Assembly: GCA_963402885.1 (NCBI GenBank)
Contig: OY727093.1
Coordinates: 12,969,501-13,033,500, forward strand
Source of the DNA: Antedon bifida
Lineage: Eukaryota; Echinodermata; Crinoidea; Comatulida; Antedonidae
Length of the DNA: 64,000 nt
Direction of reading: 5' to 3'
A program made the position numbers and the translations under genes. Below the pieces are notes generated by a model. The model did no database searches, had not been told where the DNA came from, and saw only the letters and a program-made list of their open reading frames with translations. This document shows, one piece after another, positions 41,801 through 54,100 of the stretch. Position 1 is the stretch's first letter. Every line of letters starts with the position of its first letter.

Positions 41801-44800
41801 ATAACAACACAAGCTTCAACCACTTTGTTTGACTCAACAACAGGTGTGGGTTTAACGACACAAGAAGATTTTACAACAGTTGACGTTACTACTGATGAAG
41901 GTATAACAACACAAGCCACAACCACATTGTTTGATTCAACTTCAGGTGTGGGTATAACAACACAGGAAGGTTCCACAACAGTTGACGTTACTACTGATGA
42001 AGGTATAACAGCACAAACCTCAACCACATTGTTTGACTCAACAACAGGTTTGGATGTAACAACACAGCAAGATTCTACAACAGTTGACGTTAGTACTGAT
42101 GAAGGTATAACAACACAAGCCTCAACCACATTGATTAACTCAACAACAGGTGAGGGTAGAACAACACAAGAACGTTCTACAATAGTGGACGTTACTACTG
42201 ATGAAGGTATAACAACACAAGCCTCAACCACATTGTTTGACTCAACAACAGGTTTGGATGTAACAACACAGGAAGGTTCTACAACAGTTGACGTTACTAC
42301 TGATGAAGGTATAACAACACAAGCTTCAATCACATTGTTTGACTCAACAACAGGTGTGGGTATAACAACACAGGAAGGTTCCACAACAGTTGACGTTACT
42401 ACTGATGAAGGTATAACAGCACAAACCTCAACCACATTGTTTGACTCAACAACAGGTTTGGATGTAACAACACAGCAAGATTCTACAACAGTTGACGTTA
42501 GTACTGATGAAGGTATAACAACACAAGCCTCAACCACATTGATTAACTCAACAACAGGTGAGGGTAGAACAACACAAGAACGTTCTACAATAGTGGACGT
42601 TACTACTGATGAAGGTATAACAACACAAGCCTCAACCACATTGTTTGACTCAACAACAGGTTTGGATGTAACAACACAGCAAGATTCTACAACAGTTGAC
42701 GTTACTACTGATGAAGGTATAACAACACAAGCCTCAACCACATTGTTTGACTCAACAACAGGTGTGGGTTTAACGACACAAGAAGATTTTACAACAGTTG
42801 ACGATACTACTGATGAAGGTATAACAACACAAGCCACAACCACATTGTTTGATTCAACTTCAGGTTTGGATGTAACAACACAGCAAGATTCTACAACAGT
42901 TGACGTTACTACTGATGAAGTTATAACAACACAAGCTTCAACCACATTGTTTGACTCAACAACAGGTTTGGATGTAACAACACAGCAAGATTCTACAACA
43001 GTTGACGTTACTACTGATGAAGTTATAACAACACAAGCTTCAACCACTTTGTTTGACTCAACAACAGGTGTGGGTTTAACGACACAAGAAGATTTTACAA
43101 CAGTTGACGTTACTACTGATGAAGGTATAACAACACAAGCCACAACCACATTGTTTGATTCAACTTCAGGTGTGGGTATAACAACACAGGAAGGTTCCAC
43201 AACAGTTGACGTTACTACTGATGAAGGTATAACAGCACAAACCTCAACCACATTGTTTGACTCAACAACAGGTTTGGATGTAACAACACAGCAAGATTCT
43301 ACAACAGTTGACGTTAGTACTGATGAAGGTATAACAACACAAGCCTCAACCACATTGATTAACTCAACAACAGGTGAGGGTAGAACAACACAAGAACGTT
43401 CTACAATAGTGGACGTTACTACTGATGAAGGTATAACAACACAAGCCTCAACCACATTGTTTGACTCAACAACAGGTTTGGATGTAACAACACAGCAAGA
43501 TTCTACAACAGTTGACGTTACTACTGATGAAGGTATAACAACACAAGCCTCAACCACATTGTTTGACTCAACAACAGGTGTGGGTTTAACGACACAAGAA
43601 GATTTTACAACAGTTGACGTTACTACTGATGAAGGTATAACAACACAAGCCACAACCACATTGTTTGATTCAACTTCAGGTTTGGATGTAACAACACAGC
43701 AAGATTCTACAACAGTTGACGTTACTACTGATGAAGTTATAACAACACAAGCTTCAACCACATTGTTTGACTCAACAACAGGTTTGGATGTAACAACACA
43801 GCAAGATTCTACAACAGTTGACGTTACTACTGATGAAGTTATAACAACACAAGCTTCAACCACTTTGTTTGACTCAACAACAGGTGTGGGTTTAACGACA
43901 CAAGAAGATTTTACAACAGTTGACGTTACTACTGATGAAGGTATAACAACACAAGCCACAACCACATTGTTTGATTCAACTTCAGGTTTGGATGTAACAA
44001 CACAGCAAGATTTTACAACAGTTGACGTTACTACTGATGAAGGTATAACAGCACAAGCTTCAACCACATTGTTTGACTCAACAACAGGTTTGGATGTAAC
44101 AACACAGCAAGATTCTACAACAGTTGACGTTACTACTGATGAAGGTATAACAACACAAGCCTCAACCACATTGTTTGACTCAACAACAGGTGTGGGTTTA
44201 ACGACACAAGAAGATTTTACAACAGTTGACGTTACTACTGATGAAGGTATAACAACACAAGCCACAACCACATTGTTTGATTCAACTTCAGGTTTGGATG
44301 TAACAACACAGCAAGATTTTACAACAGTTGACGTTACTACTGATGAAGGTATAACAGCACAAGCTTCAACCACATTGTTTGACTCAACAACAGGTTTGGA
44401 TGTAACAAAACAGCAAGATTCTACAACAGTTGACGTTACTACTGATGAAGTTATAACAACACAAGCTTCGACCACTTTGTTTGACTCAACAACAGGTGAG
44501 GGTATAACAACACAAGAAGGTTCTACAACAGTTGACGTTACTACAGATGAAGGTATAACAACACAAGCCTCAACCACATTGTTTGACTCAACAACAGGTT
44601 TTGATGTAACAACACAGGAAGATTCTACAACATTTGACGTTATTACTGAAGAAGGTATAACAACACAAGCTTCAACCACATTGTTTGACTCAACAACAGG
44701 TTTGGATGTAACAACACAGCAAGATTCTACAACAGTTGACGTTACTACTGATGAAGGTATAACAACACAAGCCTCAACCACTTTGTTTGACTCAACAACA

Positions 44801-47800
44801 GGTGAGGGTATAACAACACAAGAAGGTTCTACAACAGTTGACGTTACTACAGATGAAGGTATAACAACACAAGCCTCAACCACATTGTTTGACTCAACAA
44901 CAGGTTTTGATGTAACAACACAGGAAGATTCTACAACATTTGACGTTATTACTGAAGAAGGTATAACAACACAAGCTTCAACCACATTGTTTGACTCAAC
45001 AACAGGTTTGGATGTAACAACACAGCAAGATTCTACAACAGTTGACGTTACTACTGATGAAGGTATAACAACACAAGCTTCAACTACATTGTTTGACTCA
45101 ACAACAGGTGTGGGTATAACAACACAGGAAGATTCTACAACAGTTGATGTTACTACTGATGAAGGTAGAACAACACAAGCTTCAACCACTTTGTTTGACT
45201 CAACAACAGGTGAGGGTATAACAACACAGGAAGGTTCTACAACAGTTGACGTTACTACTGATGAAGGTATAACAACACAAGCTTCAGCCACTTTGTTTGA
45301 CTCAACAACAGGTGAGGGTATAACAACACAGGAAGGTTCTACAACAGTTGACGTTACTACTGATGAAGGTATAACAACACAAGCTTCGACCACTTTGTTT
45401 GACTCAACAACAGGTGAGGGTATAACAACACAAGAAGGTTCTACAACAGTTGACGTTACTACAGATGAAGGTATAACAACACAAGCCTCAACCACATTGT
45501 TTGACTCAACAACAGGTTTTGATGTAACAACACAGGAAGATTCTACAACATTTGACGTTATTACTGAAGAAGGTATAACAACACAAGCTTCAACCACATT
45601 GTTTGACTCAACAACAGGTTTGGATGTAACAACACAGCAAGATTCTACAACAGTTGACGTTACTACTGATGAAGGTATAACAACACAAGCCTCAACCACT
45701 TTGTTTGACTCAACAACAGGTGAGGGTATAACAACACAAGAAGGTTCTACAACAGTTGACGTTACTACAGATGAAGGTATAACAACACAAGCCTCAACCA
45801 CATTGTTTGACTCAACAACAGGTTTTGATGTAACAACACAGGAAGATTCTACAACATTTGACGTTATTACTGAAGAAGGTATAACAACACAAGCTTCAAC
45901 CACATTGTTTGACTCAACAACAGGTTTGGATGTAACAACACAGCAAGATTCTACAACAGTTGACGTTACTACTGATGAAGGTATAACAACACAAGCTTCA
46001 ACTACATTGTTTGACTCAACAACAGGTGTGGGTATAACAACACAGGAAGATTCTACAACAGTTGATGTTACTACTGATGAAGGTAGAACAACACAAGCTT
46101 CAACCACTTTGTTTGACTCAACAACAGGTGAGGGTATAACAACACAGGAAGGTTCTACAACAGTTGACGTTACTACTGATGAAGGTATAACAACACAAGC
46201 TTCAGCCACTTTGTTTCACTCAACAACAGGTGAGGGTATAACAACACAGGAAGGTTCTACAACAGTTGACGTTACTACTGATGAAGGTATAACAACACAG
46301 GATTCAATCACTTTGTTTGACTCAACAACAGGTGAGGGTATAACAACACAGCAAGATTCTACAACAGTTGACGTTACTACTGATGAAGGTATAACAACAC
46401 AAGCTTCAATCACTTTGTTTGACTCAACAACAAGTGAAGGTATAACGACACAGGATTTAATCACTTTGTTTGACTCAACAACAGGAGAGAGTAAAACAAC
46501 ACAAGAAGGTTCTACAACAGTTGACGTTACTACTGATGAAGTTATAACAACACAGGATTCAATCACTTTGTTTGACTCAACAACAGGTGAGGGTATAACA
46601 ACACAGCAAGATTCTACAACAGTTGACGTTACTACTGATGAAGGTATAACAACACAAGCTTCAATCACTTTGTTTGACTCAACAACAAGTGAAGGTATAA
46701 CAACACAAGAAAGTTCTACAACAGTTGACGTTACTACTGATGAAGGTAAAACAACACAAGCCTCAACCACATTTTTTGACTCAACAACCGGTTTGGATGT
46801 AACAACACAGCAAGATTCTACAACAGTTGACGTTACTACTGATGAAGGTATAACAACACAAGCTTCAGCCACTTTGTTTGACTCAACAACAGGTGAGGGT
46901 ATAACAACACATGAAGGTTCTACAACAGTTGACGTTACTACTGATGAAGGTATAACAACACAAGCTTCAATCACTTTGTTTGACTCAACAACAGGTGAGG
47001 GTATAACAACACAAGAAGGTTCTACAACAGTTGACGTTACTACTGATGAAGGTATAACAACACAAGCTTCAACCACTTTGTTTGACTCAACAACAGGTGA
47101 GGGTATAACAACACAAGAAGGTTCTTCAACAGTTGACGTTAGTACTGATGAAGGTATAACAACACAAGCCTCATCCACATTGTTTGACTCAACAACAGGT
47201 GTGGGTATAACGACACAGGAAGATTCTACAACAGTTGACGTTACTACTGATGAAGGTAAAACAACACAAGCTTCAACCACTTTGTTTGACTCAACAACAG
47301 GTGTGGGTATAACAACACAGGAAGATTCTACAACAGTTGACGTTATTACTGATGAATTTATAACAACACAAGCTTCAACTACATTGTTTGACTCAACAAC
47401 AGGTGTGGGTATAACAACACAGGAAGATTCTACTACAGTTGATGTTACTACTGATGAAGGTAGAACAACACAAGCTTCAACCACTTTGTTTGACTCAACA
47501 ACAGGTGAGGGTATAACAACACAGGAAGGTTCTACAACAGTTGACGTTACTACTGATGAAGGTATAACAACACAAGCTTCAATCACTTTGTTTGACTCAA
47601 CAACAAGTGAAGGTATAACGACACAGGATTTAATCACTTTGTTTGACTCAACAACAGGAGAGGGTAAAACAACACAAGAAGGTTCTACAACAGTTGACGT
47701 TACTACTGATGAAGGTATAACAACACAGGATTCAATCACTTTGTTTGACTCAACAACAGGTGAGGGTATAACAACACAGCAAGATTCTACAACAGTTGAC

Positions 47801-50800
47801 GTTACTACTGATGAAGGTATAACAACACAAGCTTCAATCACTTTGTTTGACTCAACAACAAGTGAAGGTATAACAACACAAGAAAGTTCTACAATAGTTG
47901 ACGTTACTACTGATGAAGGTAAAACAACACAAGCCTCAACCACATTTTTTGACTCAACAACCGGTTTGGATGTAACAACACAGCAAGATTCTACAACAGT
48001 TGACGTTACTACTGATGAAGGTATAACAACACAAGCTTCAGCCACTTTGTTTGACTCAACAACAGGTGAGGGTATAACAACACATGAAGGTTCTACAACA
48101 GTTGACGTTACTACTGATGAAGGTATAACAACACAAGCTTCAATCACTTTGTTTGACTCAACAACAGGTGAGGGTATAACAACACAAGAAGGTTCTACAA
48201 CAGTTGACGTTACTACTGATGAAGGTATAACAACACAAGCTTCAACCACTTTGTTTGACTCAACAACAGGTGAGGGTATAACAACACAAGAAGGTTCTTC
48301 AACAGTTGACGTTAGTACTGATGAAGGTATAACAACACAAGCCTCATCCACATTGTTTGACTCAACAACAGGTGTGGGTATAACGACACAGGAAGATTCT
48401 ACAACAGTTGACGTTACTACTGATGAAGGTATAACAACACAAGCCTTAACCACATTGTTTGACTCAACAACAGGTGAGGGTATAACAACACAGCAAGATT
48501 CTACAACAGTTGACGTTACTACTGATGAAGGTAAAACAACACAAGCTTCAACCACTTTGTTTGACTCAACAACAGGTGTGGGTATAACAACACAGGAAGA
48601 TTCTACAACAGTTGACGTTACTACTGATGAACGTATAACAACACAAGCTTCAACCACTTTGTTTGACTCAACAACAGGTGAGGGTATAACAACACAAGAA
48701 GGTTCTACAACAGTTCACGTTACTACTGATGAAGGTATAACAACACAAGCTTCAACTACATTGTTTGACTCAACAACAGGTGTGGGTATAACAGCACAGG
48801 AAGATTCTACAACAGTTGATGTTACTACTGATGAAGGTAGAACAACACAAGCTTCAACCACTTTGTTTGACTCAACAACAGGTGAGGGTATAACAACACA
48901 GGAAGGTTCTACAACAGTTGACGTTACTACTGATGAAGGTATAACAACACAAGCTTCAGCCACTTTGTTTGACTCAACAACAGGTGTGGGTATAACGACA
49001 CAGGAAGATTCTACAACAGTTGACGTTACTACTGATGAAGGTATAACAACACAAGCCTCAACCACATTGTTTGACTCAACAACAGGTGAGGGTATAACAA
49101 CACAGGAAGATTCTACAACAGTTGATGTTACTACTGATGAAGGTATAAGAACACACGCCTCAACCACTTTGTTTGACTCAACAACAAGTGAAGGTATAAC
49201 AACACAAGAAAGTTCTACAACAGTTGACGTTACTACTGATGAAGGTATAACAACACATGCTTCAGCCACTTTGTTTGACTCAACAACAGGTGTGGGTATA
49301 ACGACACAGGAAGATTCTACAACAGTTGACGTTACTACTGATGAAGGTATAACAACACAAGCCTCAACCTCATTGTTTGACTCAACAACAGGTGAGGGTA
49401 TAACAACAAAGCAAGATTCTACAACAGTTGACGTTAATACTGATGAAGGTATAACAACACAAGCCTCAACCTCATTGTTTGACTCAACAACAGGTGAGGG
49501 TATAACAACAAAGCAAGATTCTACAACAGTTGACGTTACTACTGATGAAGTTATAACAACACACGCCTCAACCACATTGTTTGACTCAACAACAGGTGTG
49601 GCTATAACAACACACGAAGATTCTACAACAGTTGACGTTACTACTGATGAAGGTATAACAACACACGCCTCAACCACATTGTTTGACTCAACAACAGTTG
49701 AGGGTATAACAACACAAGAAAATTCTACAACAGTTGACGTTACTACTGATGAAGGTATAACAACACAAGCTTCAACCACATTGTTTGACTCAACAACAGG
49801 TTTGGATGTAACAACACAGCAAGATTCTACAACAGTTGACGTTACTACTGATGAAGGTATAACAGCACAAGCTTCAACCACATTGTTTGACTCAACAACA
49901 GGTTTGGATGTAACAACACAGCAATATTCTACAACAGTTGACGTTACTACTGGTGAAGGTATAACAGCACAAGCTTCAACCACATTGTTTGACTCAACAA
50001 CAGGTTTGGATGTAGCAACACAGCAAGATTCTACAACAGTTGACGTTACTACTGATGAAGGTATAACAACACAAGCTTCAACCACATTGTTTGACTCAAC
50101 AACAGGTTTGGATGTAGCAACACAGCAAGATTCTACAACAGTTGACGTTACTACTGATGAAGGTATAACAGCACAAGCTTCAACCACATTGTTTGACTCA
50201 ACAATAGGTTTGGATATAACAACACAGCAAGATTCTACAACAGTTGACGTTACTACTGATGGAGGTATAACAACGCAAAGCTCAACCACATTGTTTGACT
50301 TAACAACAGGTGTGGGTATAACAACACAGAAAGATTCTACAACAGTTGACGTTACTACTGATGAAGGTATAACAACAGAAGCCTTAACCACATTGTTTGA
50401 CTCAACAACAGGTTTGGATGTAACAACACAGAAAGATTCTACAACAGTTGACGTTACTACTGATGAAGGTATAACAACACAAGCTTCAATCACTTTGCTT
50501 GATTCAACAACAGGTCCGGATACAACAACACAGCAAGAATCTACAACAGTTGATGTATCTACTGATGAAGGTATAACAGCACAACCTTCAACCACTTTTT
50601 TTGACTCAACAACAGGTGTGGGTATAACCACACAGGAGCATTCTACAACAGTTGATGTATCTACTGATGAAGGTATAACAGCACAACCTTCAACCACTTT
50701 GTTTGATTCAACAACAGGTGTGGTTTTAACCACACAGGGGGATACTACAACAGTTGACGTAACTACTGATGAAAGTATAACAACCACATTGTTTGACTCA

Positions 50801-51188
50801 ACATCAGGTTTGGATATAACAACACAGGAAGGTTCTACAACAGTTGACATTACTACTGGTAAAGGTATAACAATCCAAACTTCAACCACTTTGTTTGACT
50901 CAACAACAGGTTTGGATAAAACAACACTTGCAGACCCTACATCAGTTGTACTTTCTACAACCATATTCGATTCAACAACGGGTGTTGATATGTCAACTGC
51001 AGATGTATCTACAATAGATGATTTAATTACTGGTACAACTGTCATTAATGATTTAACAACCATGTATTCTACAACTGTACCTGATTTAACCAGTATAGAA
51101 ACGACATATGTCACCACGGCTGAATATACTCGTAAAGAGACCTTCTCAACATCTGAAATGTTATCTACCATCTTTACAACTATTCCAG
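5874..51188 (+). CDS. Giant exon encoding the Thr/Ser-rich tandem-repeat (mucin) domain
   Basis: The acceptor TTTAATAATTTCAG precedes 5874 and the donor GTAGGG follows 51188; both ends are phase 1. The exon is 45,315 bp with 15,104 whole codons, open except for TGA at 26384-26386. About 440 copies of a 34-residue unit (pattern [17 protein letters not shown] then [17 protein letters not shown]) fill it. About 44% of residues are Thr or Ser, so heavy O-glycosylation is expected. Asp and Glu make it acidic. Pro is rare, Cys occurs only in two units (about 28591 and 28897), and Lys/Arg are sparse. The first codons ([16 protein letters not shown]) are a degenerate half-unit; the last 250 bp or so (from about 50930) decay into unique Ser/Thr-rich sequence. 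In-frame ATG codons are lacking in the main array, so it cannot be a self-standing gene. Confidence 0.9.
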
Positions 51189-54100
51189 GTAGGGTATTAT
51201 TTTAATAGGATTATTTAATTGATAATTTAATCATTTTAAATCGAATTTAATTTTTATCTGGTGCTTACGTATATTTTATTTGAACACATTCTAGTGTAGT
51301 TAGTTTGTAATTTATGTAATTGTTACAGATGTAAAGTGCCCTACAGATCAGGTTTTGTGTGTTGGCAGTACTATTTGCATACCAAAATCCTATTTATGTG
51401 ATTTACACACCGACTGTATTAACGGATATGATGAGACCGAAGAAGCTGGGTGTGGTAAGTAAATTTTGGTTTCTACTTGGACGCAACGTAATGACGTAAG
51501 TACAACGCAAGTGAGCTAATGGTAACCAAACGTTGTATTATTTTTGTAGCAAAATATTAGCTTGGTCGCTGTTCAGTAGGTATGTGTATTGTATGTAATA
51601 ATAAATGTATTCAAATGTTTCTACACTCATTGAGGATAGGTGGACGTTCTTCTAGTACTCTTTCACTAACACTGGTGTCCCTCAGGGATGTGTTCTTTCT
51701 CCTGTTCTTTTCTGTCTGAACACAAATGACTTTAACATTGAAAGTACTAACGTTAGTATAGTTAAATATGCAGATGATTCTGTTGGTACGGGTATAATTC
51801 AGTATAACTGTGAATATGAGTATAGAAATACACTTAAGTAGTTTGAGTCGTGGTGTAAAAAAAATTGTTAATGTTGTTAATAAATCAGGTAGAATTCGTG
51901 CTTTAATGTGCAGTACCACTCGATGTAGGAAATCATTTGTCCACAATTCTATACATGTTTCCAACTGAACATTTCAAAGTTTTTTTATTCCTTTTGTAAA
52001 TATAACTGTTTACTTATATATTTTTAATGTATTGTATTTATATTTTTAATGTTTTATATATTGTATGTGTTTTAAGCATCAAGGAAAAACAAATTTCATG
52101 TTCGCCTTGTTGTGTTCATGACAAAGGTTTATCTTATCTTATCTTACAAGTATGTTACAGTTCATTCCAGGAACAGATGTAGCCGTATTTATAAAATAAA
52201 TGAAACAAAATTTACTATACATCCCTTTTAAAAATAAAAATGACATTCTTATTTTCAATGTTTTAACATTTGTAATAACACTCCTCTAACTTTAATTAAA
52301 ATTCCTTATTTCTACCTTTAGTTTGCAAAAGTGATGACTACCAATGTAGCAATGGAGAATGTGTACCATATGATTATTTATGTGATGATTATAAAGATTG
52401 TGTCAATAACGAAGATGAAGAACTTGACATCTGTTATGGTTTGTAAACAATGTGTAATAATGAAAATGATGTAATAAACAAAGTAATATAATATTAAAAT
52501 GCAAACATTGGGTATAATATAATATGTATAATAATATATATAATAATATTATATTGATTGTAGTTTCTGAATATAGGTCAAAACCAATCATCCAATTGTG
52601 AAAATATCTTTTCTGTATTATTATATCAGTTTTATTTTGAATTAACTTATTTGAGAATTTTGTTCAATTTTCAAATTTCAGAGACTTGTTCCTTTCCCAA
52701 TAATGATCCTAATGGATATTTTGTACCGTTCAAGTTTAAATATAAACCAGATGAGACCATAACTTACATGTGTCTACAAGGGTATACATTAGTTGGTCAT
52801 AGGACTAGTATTTGCAACAACACAAAATGGTCAAATGAATCTCCACAATGTCATAGTAAGTATTTAGATTACATAACGAAATGTACAGAGCATAACAAGT
52901 GACATTATGTGTCAATATGGCAAGCTTCAGCTGTCTGAAGTATTCGAAATAGAGTATTAGTATACAATTTTTTATTATATTATGTATTTTATTGTAATGA
53001 ATTACACTTTTATATTGATATAATAATACTTGAGGCTTGCCATATTTTAATGTGGTTAATAGTTGGATGACGTGGACCAATATATTATTATTCACATCCA
53101 TACATTTCAATTTAAACAGAGGTTTGCAATAGTTTAACTGCACCAAGCAATGGTCAAGTTGTCCCTAATGGTTCAGTAGACCACGGAGAAACTGTTTCGT
53201 TTATGTGCAATAATGGATACAATTTAGTTGGTAGAGAAACGCTAATGTGTGATGATGGAAAATACAATGAAGTCATCCCTACATGCGTTGGTAAATATTT
53301 CTCCTTTTATTTATACATTGCAAATAATTAATTACTTCGTCTAAAACATATTTTGATACTGTTTGATACTAACAATTTCTAGCCCTAAAATTAATCAGTG
53401 TAACCAAATATATCTTTTTAAAGAATACACGATGTGATATACTATTTAAATGACCATCGTATTAGTTTTAGTTTTAGGCTACTGACAGTTGCATATGTCT
53501 ACTGTGTGAGTAGGCCTATAAAGAATAATATTGCTTGGGCTAGCCTTATTAATAGATAGTAGAGGGGAGCCAAGAATTAGCATGACCGTTAACTGTACTA
53601 ATAACACCAAGAAAAGTCATTGGAACGTTCATTTTTGTTACTGCCAATAAAACATCCCAGATTACTAATTTTGGTTTAGAACATACAGTATATCTGCAAT
53701 CCCGCTCCACCTTGTTTCGGATGGGGAAGTTGACACAAAACGTTAAACTTTTTTTCCTTTATAGAAATTAACGACTGTGAATCGGAACCGTGTTTAAATG
53801 GCGGTACATGTTTAGATGGTGTATCACAATATACCTGTACTTGCCCTGAACAGTGGAAAGATGCAAACTGCACCACAGGTATAAAATAGTGACTTAACTT
53901 GAAATGTATATAGTCCAAATGTTTAATTCTCAACATGTTGCACTCACATTTTCAGTAGTTTAACATTAAATACATCATCATAATTATAACATTCTCTGTC
54001 TCACAATTTAGCCCATTGAACATGTGGATTTCTACACCATGAGACAATATGATGTTTTATTATTTGTGTAACTACATGTGCTATGGAATGAACCCTATAT

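Larger units (their letters stand above)
5950..50930 (+). repeat. 102-bp tandem repeat array, about 440 units
   Basis: The period is 102 bp (34 codons). Distances between copies of rare marker variants are exact multiples of it. For example, GTTTACGG-type sites begin near 15719, 17249, 18473, 20819, 22043, 24695 and 31631, spaced 15, 12, 23, 12, 26 and 68 units. Each unit has two 51-bp halves sharing GGTATAACAACACA in the same register. Second halves come in three main flavours: GVGITTQ, GEGITTQ and GLDVTTQ. Copies are most alike from about 6 to 33 kb and more varied from about 33 to 51 kb. Confidence 0.95.

Noticed and set aside
5950-50930. CRISPR array
   Set aside because: The repeats are contiguous coding units without unique spacers, in a eukaryotic gene.
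5950-50930. Array as a pure assembly artefact
   Set aside because: Copies carry many private and ordered variants, and the frame is preserved through irregular indels. The exact copy number could still be wrong.
26396-51205. A second separate gene beginning after the TGA
   Set aside because: There is no ATG, promoter or acceptor there; the frame is the same as upstream and the start would be a TTG inside a repeat unit. It is better explained as one exon with a nonsense change.
51189-51205. Natural end of the giant frame at TAA 51203-51205
   Set aside because: A donor (CCAG/GTAGGG) precedes it and the next exon is in matching phase with a domain, so the TAA is intronic.
51611-51964. 117-codon minus-strand frame in intron 2
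   Set aside because: It lies opposite plus-strand reverse-transcriptase motifs (GVPQGC, YADD) and shows no domain itself.
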